From Bacterioplanoides pacificum (GTDB lineage: Bacteria > Pseudomonadota > Gammaproteobacteria > Pseudomonadales > Oceanobacteraceae), in contig NZ_JBHRYB010000025.1 in the NCBI RefSeq assembly GCF_042648445.1, forward strand, positions 62,001 through 126,000: a DNA stretch of 64,000 bases, written 5' to 3'. Positions 18,375-26,488 of the stretch are shown here, piece after piece. Within the stretch, counting starts at the first letter, position 1. Every line of letters starts with the position of its first letter. A program made the translations under genes and the position numbers. The notes under the pieces were generated by a model. That model saw only the letters and a program-made list of their open reading frames with translations, ran no database searches and was not told the origin of the DNA.

Positions 18375-19001
18375 ATGAGCGAGCTGAACCAACACTGGAA
18401 TCAGGTTTTCGATAACAAACAAGGTGAGCAGCTGGGCTGGTTTGAAGACGATATCAGCCAGACAGTGAAGTTTATCGAACAAATGTCTCTGGATAACCCC
18501 AGCCAGATTTTTATTCCCGGCGCCGGTACTTCCCAGCTTGTGGATAAACTTTATAACGACGGTCATCAGCTGTTGTTAAACGACTTAAGTGATTCGGCAT
18601 TATCCCAGTTGCAGGAGCGCCTGACCCAGGACCACGACCGGGACAATGATGCGGAATATCTGGTGCAGGATATCAGCCAGCCATTAGCCGTAGACGCCAA
18701 CTCCATCGATGCCTGGATTGATCGTGCGGTTCTTCACTTCTTACTGGATGAACATGCTATTCAGGGCTATTTCGACAACCTGAAAGCTGCGGTTAAACAA
18801 GGGGGTTACGTTTTATTAGCTGAGTTCAGCAAACAGGGGGCTAAAAAGTGTGCCGGGCTGGACGTACATCAGTACGACCTGGAAGAAATGCAGCAGCGAT
18901 TGGGTGAGGATTTTCAGTTAATCGCTGCTGAAGCGTTTGAGTTTATTAACCCGTTTGGTGATTCACGGCCGTATATTTATGGTCTGTTTATCCGCCAGTA
19001 A
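18375..19001 (+). CDS. Class I SAM-dependent methyltransferase
   Basis: Small methyltransferase of 208 residues, substrate unknown. The SAM-binding motif I is altered but recognisable (SQIFIPGAGTSQLVDKLY), followed by the acidic end of strand 2 (LLLNDLSDSAL) and motif VQDISQPLA; IDRAVLHFLLD follows. It resembles small TehB/thiopurine-type Rossmann methyltransferases. The ATG at 18375 is preferred to one 99 bp upstream because the longer form would run through the TetR operator cluster and adds no family-like sequence. It is divergent from tetR-aidB, so it may share that regulation. It ends 9 nt from the convergent GST gene with no visible terminator. Confidence 0.82.
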   Translation: MSELNQHWNQVFDNKQGEQLGWFEDDISQTVKFIEQMSLDNPSQIFIPGAGTSQLVDKLYNDGHQLLLNDLSDSALSQLQERLTQDHDRDNDAEYLVQDISQPLAVDANSIDAWIDRAVLHFLLDEHAIQGYFDNLKAAVKQGGYVLLAEFSKQGAKKCAGLDVHQYDLEEMQQRLGEDFQLIAAEAFEFINPFGDSRPYIYGLFIRQ

Positions 19002-19009
19002 AAGCATCT

Positions 19010-19702
19010 TTAAAGCGTTTTTTCAGCCACTCTGTTAAGCCACTCAATCACTCGCGGATAATCAGCCGCGACACCTTTGCCTTCGGGTGTCGCCACAATA
19101 CAATCCAGCTGACAGGCAACGGCAATATCAGCTAACGTCAGAGAATCCGCCACTAAGTAGTCCTGGCCGTCCAGCCAATCGGATAAACAGCAGAAGTGTT
19201 TTTTAAGGTCGGATAACACATCCGCCAGAGACTTGCGGCCAATTCCCTGAGCATTGGCTTGTCTGGCGATCATATCCGGAGCCACCATTTTACCAATGGC
19301 AGCAAATAACGCGTTATCCTCTTTCGCCGCCAGGGCGCCGTATTGCGCGCGGTTAGACGGCACCACAAAGCGCAAGTACAGCTCATTGAAATACAGCGAC
19401 TCATCAGCCCAGTCTTCAAAAAAATGCACCAGCGCCGCTTGTTTCTTATCCGCTGGCAATAACGGCTTCTCAGGATACTGGCGCTCCAGCTCAGCAATAA
19501 TGGTGGAAGAATCGGCGATATTTGTACCATTCAGGCTTAACACGGGGAGTTTGCCAATCGGCGACAGTTTTTTCAGATAGCCAAACTGCACTTGCTGCAG
19601 GGTGATATTGTCTGTCTGATAATCCAGTCCTTTGTATTTAAGCACCCGGCGAACTTTGTCGCAAAACGGTGACATGTCAAACTGATGCAGAATAATGCTC
19701 AT
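19010..19702 (-). CDS. Glutathione S-transferase family protein
   Basis: A 230-residue GST-fold protein. The N-terminal thioredoxin-like domain (1-78) starts IILHQFDMSPFCDKVRRVL, with an SPFC motif at the expected active-site turn, a cis-Pro in GKLPVLSLNG and the glutathione-binding ADSSTIIAELER. The C-terminal helical domain (about 90-230) has the N-capping DSLTLADIAVACQL motif. The cysteine in SPFCDK suggests a lyase or reductase-type GST rather than a Ser/Tyr transferase. Substrate unknown. It is a monocistronic-looking gene upstream on the minus strand of nothing obviously related. Confidence 0.88.
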   Translation of the reverse strand: MSIILHQFDMSPFCDKVRRVLKYKGLDYQTDNITLQQVQFGYLKKLSPIGKLPVLSLNGTNIADSSTIIAELERQYPEKPLLPADKKQAALVHFFEDWADESLYFNELYLRFVVPSNRAQYGALAAKEDNALFAAIGKMVAPDMIARQANAQGIGRKSLADVLSDLKKHFCCLSDWLDGQDYLVADSLTLADIAVACQLDCIVATPEGKGVAADYPRVIEWLNRVAEKTL

Positions 19703-19745
19703 ATTATTATTTTTCCCATAAATATTTCACCAGGCCGGGGCCATA

Positions 19746-21119
19746 TCAACGTTTTATACTGTCGAAAGAAAAGTGCGCAACAATCAGGTTTACTTCACCA
19801 TGGCGGGCAACCTGTTTTACCCAATACCACACCAGCAATCCCAATATCAGATTCCCCAATGCTGCCCCCAGCAATAAGCCGCTGTAACCCGCCAGCCAGC
19901 CACCAATAAAGGCACCCGGTACATAAAAAACAAACAACCGCACGGCATTCAGCATCATAGAGTGCACTGGCTTATGTAATGAATTCAGCGCGGAGTTCAC
20001 ACACAACACAATCCCCATCCCCAGATAACCAATTGGCAGCCAGTGAAGAAAAGCAATAATGGTTTGTTGTACCTGACTGTCAGCGGAGAACAAACCTGCC
20101 AGCAGATCTGCTGCCAGCCAGAAGAACACGACAATCGCACCCTGTAATATCAACAAAAAACGAAAGCTGATTAACAGCGCGCTGAAAATACGGTCGTCTT
20201 GCTGAGCACCATGATTCTGCGCCACAAACGTCGGTAACGTTGAGGTCAGAGCCAGAATCACCAGAATGGCAAACGGTTCCAGCCGCATACCAACACCAAA
20301 ACCGGCAACCGCCGCTTCGCCCAGCGGGGCTACCATCATCAGCAACACAGCGCCGGCCACCGGCACCATCATATTGGTAGCCATGGCCGGAATGCCCAGC
20401 GTCATCATACGTTGCCATAACTGTTTGATATCGTCCCAGCCCATGCCATGAGAACTGAGAAACCCGGAACGCCGCTGACGCGTCATAATCACAGCCAGCA
20501 CCAGCAACCAGCACAATGCACTGGCCAGAGCAGCACCACCCACACCCATCGCCGGCACCGGGCCCCAGCCAAAAATCAGCAGCGGGTCCAGCGCGGCATT
20601 CAGAATCGCCGATACCAGCATCATTTGTGACGGCAGTTTGGTATTGCCGATGGCCCGCATCGAGCTGTTCTGCACCATCATCAGCAACATCACAATGGAG
20701 CCGGGCCACCAGAACAACATAAAGTTCCAGACTTCAGGCAGCAACTCCTCGCGGGCTCCCAGCAGACGGAATAACGGGTCGTTAATCAGCAACCCCACCA
20801 CACTGATGATCAGCCCCAGTACCAGACTCAGTAACAAGGCCGCCATCGCTGCCTGTTTTGCCTGCAGCTCATCACCCGCGCCAAACGCCCGGGCAATCAC
20901 TGCCGAGGCGGCAATCCCCAGGCCGATCGATAGGTTCATAACCAGCATGGTGACGGGTAATGCAAAGCCCACCGCAGCCAGAGATTTGGTACCCAGCAAC
21001 GAAATAAAATAGGTGTCCACCAGCTGGAAAAAAAACACCGCCATGATGCCAATGACCATAGGTCTGGTCAGCTGATACAACACTTTATCGACCGGTGCGG
21101 TCAGAATCGCTTCTCTCAA
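19746..21119 (-). CDS. MATE-family multidrug efflux transporter
   Basis: Inner-membrane cation-coupled exporter of 457 residues with about 12 transmembrane helices in two homologous halves. The N-terminal half has LTRPMVIGIMAVFFFQLVDT and FALPVTMLVMNLSIGLG. The second half begins near 235 with LGIPAMATNMMVPVAGA and continues GVGMRLEPFAILVILA. Length and duplication fit MatE/NorM-type proteins. The start used is TTG at 21119, since no ATG is available in frame at the right place. Substrates cannot be predicted. Confidence 0.92.
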   Translation of the reverse strand: MREAILTAPVDKVLYQLTRPMVIGIMAVFFFQLVDTYFISLLGTKSLAAVGFALPVTMLVMNLSIGLGIAASAVIARAFGAGDELQAKQAAMAALLLSLVLGLIISVVGLLINDPLFRLLGAREELLPEVWNFMLFWWPGSIVMLLMMVQNSSMRAIGNTKLPSQMMLVSAILNAALDPLLIFGWGPVPAMGVGGAALASALCWLLVLAVIMTRQRRSGFLSSHGMGWDDIKQLWQRMMTLGIPAMATNMMVPVAGAVLLMMVAPLGEAAVAGFGVGMRLEPFAILVILALTSTLPTFVAQNHGAQQDDRIFSALLISFRFLLILQGAIVVFFWLAADLLAGLFSADSQVQQTIIAFLHWLPIGYLGMGIVLCVNSALNSLHKPVHSMMLNAVRLFVFYVPGAFIGGWLAGYSGLLLGAALGNLILGLLVWYWVKQVARHGEVNLIVAHFSFDSIKR

Positions 21120-21340
21120 AATATTTTCATCTCAGCGCTTGAATCGGAGGCTTACTGTACCTCAGTTACCGTCCTGGCCCCTGGTGTCTTTATGCCAGAC
21201 AACGAACATAGCGTTGCGTAACAGCAGCCAAGGTTATGTAAAACCTTGTTTAAACGCCACGCTACAGCGTTGCCAAGCATTTCCTGCCCCGTTACCCTAG
21301 CGCCCTGATCAGGTATATCAAACAATGATGGATTGAATTT

Positions 21341-22060
21341 ATGCGCACTTCTTTTTTAGCCGTCCTGCTGCTGAGCAGCCCGTTGGCAGTGGCCGCCGAA
21401 GACACCAGTGAAGCACCCTCCGCCTGGGATGGCTCTGCTGAACTGGGTTTTATCGATACCTCAGGCAATACCGACACACAAAGCACCAACGGCGCCTTTA
21501 AGGTGAAGCACAAGGGTCAGCAGTGGGATAAAGCCCTGAAACTGACCGCGCTGACCAGCAAAGAAGACGGCGTAACCTCGAAAGAAAAATACAACGGCGA
21601 GATCAACCTCGACCGTAACTTTGATGCCCGCTCCTACCTGGCCATTACCGGTACCCAGGAACGGGCGCGTTTCAGCGGCTTTGAATACCAGTCTACCGCT
21701 TCGGTGGGTTATGGTTACCGCGTTATTAACGAAGACAAAATGAAGCTGGCATTTGAGGCCGCACCGGGTTATCGCCGCGACAAACTGAAAGAAAGTGGTG
21801 ATATCAACGAAGATACCATCCTCAGAATCGATGCGGACTTCAGCTGGACCATTCAGGAAGGCGTGGAATTCACCGAAGAGTTTGTTGCCGAGCTGGGAGA
21901 AGAAAACTCCACTTATAAATCGGAAACCGGGCTGAAAAGCCAGATCAACGGCTCGCTGGCCACCAAGCTGACCTACAAAATCAAATACGTTGACGAAGTA
22001 CCACCAGAAAACAAAAACACCGACCGCGAGTTTGGTGTCACTCTGGTTTACAGCTTCTGA
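21341..22060 (+). CDS. DUF481 family outer-membrane beta-barrel protein
   Basis: A 239-residue exported protein (YdiY-like). The signal peptide is MRTSFLAVLLLSSPLAVAAE, cut after VAA. The mature part is alternating beta strands (WDGSAELGFIDTSGNTDTQS, SYLAITGTQERARF, YGYRVINEDKMKLAFE), ending in an aromatic residue (GVTLVYSF), the signature for outer-membrane insertion. The SGNTDTQS motif is the hallmark of DUF481. Function of the family is not established; some members respond to pH or sodium. It stands alone, with a GC hairpin after the stop. Confidence 0.88.
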   Translation: MRTSFLAVLLLSSPLAVAAEDTSEAPSAWDGSAELGFIDTSGNTDTQSTNGAFKVKHKGQQWDKALKLTALTSKEDGVTSKEKYNGEINLDRNFDARSYLAITGTQERARFSGFEYQSTASVGYGYRVINEDKMKLAFEAAPGYRRDKLKESGDINEDTILRIDADFSWTIQEGVEFTEEFVAELGEENSTYKSETGLKSQINGSLATKLTYKIKYVDEVPPENKNTDREFGVTLVYSF

Positions 22061-22068
22061 GAACCATC

Positions 22069-22091
22069 AATGGCCGGTGCCACCGGCCATT
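22069..22091. terminator. GC-rich hairpin after DUF481 gene
   Basis: AATGGCCGGTG/CACCGGCCATT arms are almost contiguous, 9 nt after the stop, with no T-tract. It is probably the 3'-end structure of the DUF481 transcript. The rest of the gap to 22313 is AT-rich and contains the thiolase upstream region; no gene seen. Confidence 0.5.
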
Positions 22092-22313
22092 CATCTGCTC
22101 TGGCGCCGGTACTCACCGGCCGCTGCTGGGCAACAATCATCAAAGTCTGACAATCACCATTCAACGGAAGTCGTAACTACCGGACACGACAATCCGTACT
22201 ACTTACGTAAAAATACCAGTATCATTTCTGACTTTTCGAGACCGCGATTATTTTCGTAACAATCTCTGTGCTAAGCATAAGGCGTCTCTTAATCATCCAT
22301 CCTGGAGTTATTT

Positions 22314-23510
22314 ATGACTGACACAACGTCTGCGACCGATGTGGTCATCGTTGCCGCAACCCGTACGGCTATTGGTTCTTTTGGCGGCTCGCTGGCCAGC
22401 GTATCCGGCAGTGATCTGGGCGCTACGGTTATCAAAGCGTTACTGGAAAAAACCAGCATTGCCCCTGAACAGGTCGATGAAGTGCTGTTAGGCCAGGTAC
22501 TGACGGCTGCCTGTGGTCAGAATCCGGCCCGCCAGGCCGCTATTAAAGGCGGTTTGCCGGACACCACGCCGGCGATGACCATCAACAAGGTTTGTGGTTC
22601 CGGCCTGAAGGCCTTACACCTGGCGGCCCAGGCGATTCGTTGTGGCGATGCTGACCTGATTATCGCCGGTGGCCAGGAGTCCATGTCGAATGCCGCACAT
22701 GCCCTGCCAGGCTCACGTAACGGCCAGCGCATGGGTAATTGGAATATGGTCGACACCATGATTTCCGATGGTTTGTGGGATGCCTTTAACGACTATCACA
22801 TGGGTATCACTGCCGAAAATATCGCCGACCAATACCAGATCGGGCGTAGCGAGCAGGATGAATTTGCCGCCGCATCCCAGGCCAAAGCCGTTGCCGCAAT
22901 CGCAGCCGGAACCTTCAAAGACGAAATCACCCCGGTGGTGATTCCGCAACGTAAAGGTGATCCGGTTGTCTTCGATACCGATGAAAATCCACGTGCCGGT
23001 ACCACGGCCGATAAACTGGCCGGTATGCGCCCGGCGTTTAAAAAGGACGGTTCGGTCACCGCCGGGAATGCGTCATCACTGAACGACGGTGCTGCGGCTG
23101 TCATGTTAGCCAGCCGTGCTAAAGCCGAAGCACTCGGCCTGCCGGTATTAGCCACGGTTAAGGCATATGCTAACGCAGGGGTAAATCCGGAAATCATGGG
23201 CACCGGCCCGGTACCGGCAACCAAAAAGTGTCTGCAGAAAGCGGGCTGGAGCGTGGCCGATCTGGATCTGATCGAAGCCAATGAAGCCTTCGCGGTTCAG
23301 GCGTTATCCGTCAATAAAGGACTGGAATGGGATGCCGACAAGGTCAACGTAAACGGTGGAGCCATTGCCCTGGGCCATCCGATTGGTGCCTCCGGCTGCC
23401 GTATTTTGGTTACTCTGCTGCACGAAATGATGCGCCGAGATGCAAAAAAAGGCCTGGCAACCTTATGCATCGGCGGTGGTATGGGTGTTGCGCTGGCGAT
23501 TGAACGCTAG
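22314..23510 (+). CDS. Acetyl-CoA C-acetyltransferase (thiolase II)
   Basis: Condenses two acetyl-CoA to acetoacetyl-CoA, or the reverse, in ketone-body, PHB or short-chain fatty-acid metabolism. It has 398 residues (AtoB/PhaA 390-395). The catalytic set is complete: Cys94 in INKVCGSGLKA, His355 in ALGHPIGASGC and Cys385 in LCIGGGMGV. The N-terminal TRTAIGSFGGSLA is typical of biosynthetic-type thiolases. A GGAG ribosome site is 8 nt from the ATG. No PHB synthase or CoA-transferase lies nearby, so the pathway is undecided between atoB and phaA roles. Confidence 0.94.
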   Translation: MTDTTSATDVVIVAATRTAIGSFGGSLASVSGSDLGATVIKALLEKTSIAPEQVDEVLLGQVLTAACGQNPARQAAIKGGLPDTTPAMTINKVCGSGLKALHLAAQAIRCGDADLIIAGGQESMSNAAHALPGSRNGQRMGNWNMVDTMISDGLWDAFNDYHMGITAENIADQYQIGRSEQDEFAAASQAKAVAAIAAGTFKDEITPVVIPQRKGDPVVFDTDENPRAGTTADKLAGMRPAFKKDGSVTAGNASSLNDGAAAVMLASRAKAEALGLPVLATVKAYANAGVNPEIMGTGPVPATKKCLQKAGWSVADLDLIEANEAFAVQALSVNKGLEWDADKVNVNGGAIALGHPIGASGCRILVTLLHEMMRRDAKKGLATLCIGGGMGVALAIER

Positions 23511-23524
23511 CCGACCGTTTAATC

Positions 23525-23572
23525 GCTGTCTGCAGTCGCTGGTATTCTGCTTGCCAAACGACTGTAGACAGC
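23525..23572. other. Long imperfect inverted repeat after thiolase gene
   Basis: GCTGTCTGCAGTCG and CGACTGTAGACAGC (14-bp arms, one G.U pair) flank a 20-nt loop that itself has TGG/CCA ends. No U-tract follows. It is a stable 3' structure, possibly the thiolase terminator. Confidence 0.5.
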
Positions 23573-23627
23573 ACCGCCCTGTGATACAGTAACCGACCTT
23601 ACCACCTCAATCGCCACAGGTATTCGC

Positions 23628-23918
23628 TTGAACCACTCATCTTTTTTATCGGCATTACATCAGGATTTCCAACTGGCTGATGCTGACGGGATCACCCTGA
23701 CTCTGAAAGAAGTTGGCGATTGCAAAGAAAACGCTAAATGGCAGAGCTTCAGCGTGTTATTCAGCAGCCCGGACGTATTACCCCAGGCGACCTATCAACT
23801 GCACAACCCAACACTGGGTGATATTGAAATTTTCCTGGTGCCGATTGGTAAATACTTTCCGGACTCTGACGAGCTGGTGTACGAAAGTATCTTTAACCTT
23901 GCGGCAGACGAGACATAA
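23628..23918 (+). CDS. DUF6916-like protein associated with tail-collar genes
   Basis: A 96-residue cytoplasmic protein with no signal peptide or membrane segment, starting from TTG with an AGG upstream. The sequence (ITLTLKEVGDC, FSVLFSSPDVLPQATYQLHN, GDIEIFLVPIG) matches my recollection of DUF6916, found beside Mdp/tail-collar genes in several proteobacteria. It is convergent with the GNAT gene and overlaps its 3' end by 26 bp. It probably belongs functionally to the cluster on the other strand. Function unknown. Confidence 0.7.
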   Translation: MNHSSFLSALHQDFQLADADGITLTLKEVGDCKENAKWQSFSVLFSSPDVLPQATYQLHNPTLGDIEIFLVPIGKYFPDSDELVYESIFNLAADET

Positions 23919-24366
23919 ACCAGTAGACTCCGACGTCTTTTTGCTGCTGAAAACCCAGCCGCTGATACAAGTTCAGCGCCGGATTATTTTTTTCCACATG
24001 AATGCTAACCGCTTTATGTGCCTGATCGCCGGTCTCGAGAATCGTCTTCAGAATTTTCCCGCCAATCCCCTGACCACAAAATTGTGGTAACAAAGCGATA
24101 TCAACAATACGAATTTCGTGGTCACTGTTATCCAGATACAAACGTCCGGCTGGCTGATGATTAACCACAATGATCTGACGACTGGCTTCGGGGTAATGGA
24201 CCCGGTAGTGCTCTGTTTGCGCGTCAAACTGTTGCTGTAAAAATTGCAGCCGCTGCTGGTCTGTCCAGGGGGCCTGCTGCATTTCCTGCCAGCGGGTGGA
24301 AATATAAAGCTCGGTCAGAAAGGGATAATCGCTATCGTCAACCGCACGCAGAGAATAATGAATCAT
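23893..24366 (-). CDS. GNAT-family N-acetyltransferase
   Basis: A 157-residue acetyltransferase. The acetyl-CoA loop is LPQFCGQGIGGKILKTIL (V/I-x-x-x-x-Q/R-x-x-G-x-G/A), preceded by IRIVDIALL and followed by VEKNNPALNLYQRLGFQ, a classic GNAT C-terminus. The ATG at 24366 (MIHYSLRAVDD) is chosen because an upstream in-frame start would overlap the preceding tail-collar gene. It is the last gene of the lipoprotein/collagen/propeller/tail-collar run, 8 nt after the third tail-collar stop. The acceptor may be a cluster protein or sugar; this is inference. Confidence 0.88.
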   Translation of the reverse strand: MIHYSLRAVDDSDYPFLTELYISTRWQEMQQAPWTDQQRLQFLQQQFDAQTEHYRVHYPEASRQIIVVNHQPAGRLYLDNSDHEIRIVDIALLPQFCGQGIGGKILKTILETGDQAHKAVSIHVEKNNPALNLYQRLGFQQQKDVGVYWFMSRLPQG

Positions 24367-24374
24367 AAATCGCT

Positions 24375-24794
24375 TCAGGCTCTCGAAGGATAAATCCCCA
24401 CCAACGCCACAATAAAGTTCAGACACAAAGCGGGCTGCACGGTTTTGGATTGCACAAAGGCGGCTGTTGTTTGATTAAGGGCAATCCCCCGCTCAATACT
24501 GAATCCGGATTTTACCGTCGTTGTTGGTGATAGCTGAGCGTCATCCGTTCCGCCTTTGCTACCTAACCTCACCTCGGCTAAACCCGGGCCATTGCCCGCA
24601 TGTACCGGCATTCTGCCACGCATATCCGGCAGGCCAAACGTTGTACGGCCATCCCCCCCATAAGTGGTGCCGAATAAACTGAATAACGCATCATTTTGCG
24701 TAATAGCTAATAATTGACCATTACACAACGCCCAGCCGCGCGGCGCAAAGTTTCCGGCGAACATACGGATTTCGCCCACAAAAGGTTCAGACAT
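24375..24794 (-). CDS. Tail-collar domain (Mdp-like) protein, copy 3
   Basis: A 139-residue protein of the microcystin-dependent protein (MdpB)/phage tail-collar family. It shows EIRMFAGNFAPRGWALCNGQ, the NDALFSLFGTTYGGDG core and FGLPDMRGRMPVHAGNGPG. The C-terminal part (CLNFIVALVGIYPSRA) is shared by all three copies. No signal peptide. The third of three tandem paralogues, so arising by local duplication. Tail-collar domains normally sit in trimeric fibres; here no other phage gene is present. The cellular role is unknown. Confidence 0.88.
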   Translation of the reverse strand: MSEPFVGEIRMFAGNFAPRGWALCNGQLLAITQNDALFSLFGTTYGGDGRTTFGLPDMRGRMPVHAGNGPGLAEVRLGSKGGTDDAQLSPTTTVKSGFSIERGIALNQTTAAFVQSKTVQPALCLNFIVALVGIYPSRA

Positions 24795-24803
24795 AAATAC
24801 TCC

Positions 24804-25217
24804 TCAGTTACGCGACGGGAATAACCCCTGCAAGGCAATGCAGAAGTTTACGGCGCAATAAGGAGCCGCCAGTACTTCTGTGGCTGCTCCGCTGTACAGC
24901 TCTGTGCTGCTTGAACGGCTGGCCAGGTCGCGCTCGACCGTCAGACTGTCGACAACATCAGTTGCCACAACCGTGTGATCGCCGCTAATCGTTTTGCTGC
25001 CCAATGCATGCTCAGCATCCCGGTGGACCGGCATGCGACCCCGCATATCGGGTAATGCAAAGTCGCTGCGACCATCACCGCCGTAAGTGGTACCGAGTAA
25101 CGCATACAATGACTGATTCTGGTTAATCGGCAGAATCTGACCATCACACAAGGCCCAGCCTCGCGGAGGAAAATTAAATCCTACCATGCGCATTTCTGCT
25201 AAAAATGGTTCTGACAT
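24804..25217 (-). CDS. Tail-collar domain (Mdp-like) protein, copy 2
   Basis: A 137-residue paralogue of its two neighbours: EMRMVGFNFPPRGWALCDGQ, then NQSLYALLGTTYGGDGRSDF, then ALPDMRGRMPVH. The C-terminus CAVNFCIALQGLFPSRN is again conserved. The middle variable part (about residues 75-115) differs most between copies, as expected for a tip or ligand-facing segment. The ATG at 25217 lies 1 nt after the upstream copy's stop, so translation is likely coupled; an in-frame start farther upstream would only add sequence overlapping that copy. Confidence 0.87.
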   Translation of the reverse strand: MSEPFLAEMRMVGFNFPPRGWALCDGQILPINQNQSLYALLGTTYGGDGRSDFALPDMRGRMPVHRDAEHALGSKTISGDHTVVATDVVDSLTVERDLASRSSSTELYSGAATEVLAAPYCAVNFCIALQGLFPSRN

Positions 25218-25218
25218 A

Positions 25219-25659
25219 TCAACTCCGGCTCGGAAACAGCCCTTGCAGGGCAATAATAAAATGAACCGTTAAGGCGGGATGACCATTACTCACAGCCGCC
25301 TGGTCGGCAGCAGACAAATTGGCAGACTTTGTCGTGGTTGAATGTCCCAGTCCACGATCTACCGAATCGACGGACATAACCGCATCGGCCGCACCAACCT
25401 GAAGCGGCGTATTACTAACCTTTTCGCCCAGTCGCCGGCTCGTTAAACCGGGTCCGGAGCCAAAATGCATCGGCGTACGGCCGCGTAAATCCGGTAATCC
25501 GAAGGTTGTACGACTGTCACCACCATAGACAATACCGAGTAAACTGAACAACGCGGTATTCTGAGCAATGGGCAAAAGCTGACCATCACAAAAAGCCCAA
25601 CTGCGGGGGGCAAAATTTCCGGCAAACATGCGGACTTCTGCAATAAAGGGTTCTGACAT
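25219..25659 (-). CDS. Tail-collar domain (Mdp-like) protein, copy 1
   Basis: A 146-residue member of the same family: EVRMFAGNFAPRSWAFCDGQ, NTALFSLLGIVYGGDSRTTF, GLPDLRGRTPMHFG, ending VHFIIALQGLFPSRS. The ATG at 25659 has an AAGGAA site 7 nt upstream and is preferred to a TTG one codon earlier. Directly follows the beta-propeller gene (stop 12 nt away). First of the three tandem copies. Confidence 0.88.
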   Translation of the reverse strand: MSEPFIAEVRMFAGNFAPRSWAFCDGQLLPIAQNTALFSLLGIVYGGDSRTTFGLPDLRGRTPMHFGSGPGLTSRRLGEKVSNTPLQVGAADAVMSVDSVDRGLGHSTTTKSANLSAADQAAVSNGHPALTVHFIIALQGLFPSRS

Positions 25660-25670
25660 CAAATAATTCC

Positions 25671-26474
25671 TTAAACCGTCACCAGCAACGTACCATCCGC
25701 CGTTACAGTCAGGTACTTCAGTGACGACGCGGTATTAAGCTGCCGCGAGTGAATCGGCTGCCCATGTAAAAACATCAGCAGGTTTTGCTGATAGCGATCC
25801 AATACAACAACCTTATTATTGCTGGTTGCCATCACCCGGTGTCCATCCGTTATCTCACCCTGACCATAACGATATAAAAGGTGACCACTGCTATCCCAGA
25901 CACTGATCTGTAACGACCCGGATTCCAGGATATGTAAATGACTGTCTGAGGTTGTCGCCGCCAGCGGCGCGGATAACCCGGCAATAAAGTGTTCAAACCC
26001 GGTATCCGGCCGATATTGCCAAACCCCTTGTGCAGCGCTGTCCAACAACCACAGTTTATCGCCCATAAAACCGATATCCATGGGTATTAATACGCTATCC
26101 GGCAATGGTATCCGGTACAGAAACCGCGTCGCGGTAGAAAACACATCAACACAGTGGTGAGCCCGATCCAGAATATAAATCTGGTCGTTATGTAACGCAG
26201 CCGCCATATAATTAGGCCAGCTATCCGGCCGGCCAGGCAGCTGATGACTGACTGTCAGCTCCTTCAGCTGTCCCCGACGCTCCAGCACAACACGTCGGCC
26301 GAACTTCCCCAGATACAGCGCCAGTTCTTTGCCAAGCGCAATCACCCGTTGCTGCTCGTTAATAAGCAGGTCGTCCTGCTGCCACCGTTCAGGCACGACC
26401 CGCGCCTGAACCTGCGGCATCGCCAGCAGCGGATAAGCAACACAACTGTTTCTGATAAACTCTCGGCGTTTCAT
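25671..26474 (-). CDS. Tat-exported beta-propeller-like protein
   Basis: A 267-residue exported protein of unknown function. The N-terminus MKRREFIRNSCVAYPLLAMP has the twin-arginine motif RREFIR and a hydrophobic stretch, ending near QVQARV. The body repeats short blade-like units with aromatic/Asp turns: NDQIYILDRAHHCVDVF, GDKLWLLDSAAQGVWQY, DSHLHILESGSLQISVWDSS, NNKVVVLDRYQQNLLMF. This pattern is like NHL/6-bladed propellers. The ATG at 26474 has a GGAG site; a GTG at 26486 is the alternative. It sits between the collagen-like gene and the tail-collar genes. Confidence 0.75.
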   Translation of the reverse strand: MKRREFIRNSCVAYPLLAMPQVQARVVPERWQQDDLLINEQQRVIALGKELALYLGKFGRRVVLERRGQLKELTVSHQLPGRPDSWPNYMAAALHNDQIYILDRAHHCVDVFSTATRFLYRIPLPDSVLIPMDIGFMGDKLWLLDSAAQGVWQYRPDTGFEHFIAGLSAPLAATTSDSHLHILESGSLQISVWDSSGHLLYRYGQGEITDGHRVMATSNNKVVVLDRYQQNLLMFLHGQPIHSRQLNTASSLKYLTVTADGTLLVTV

Positions 26475-26488
26475 ATCGCACTCCACGC

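Noticed and set aside
20080..20709. Long open frame in another phase inside the MATE gene
   Set aside because: Composition reflects the overlapping MATE frame; the MATE protein covers the region with proper membrane helices.
21229..21248. CAAGGTT/AACCTTG hairpin as terminator or promoter element before the DUF481 gene
   Set aside because: Short arms and no U-tract; no gene ends there on the plus strand.
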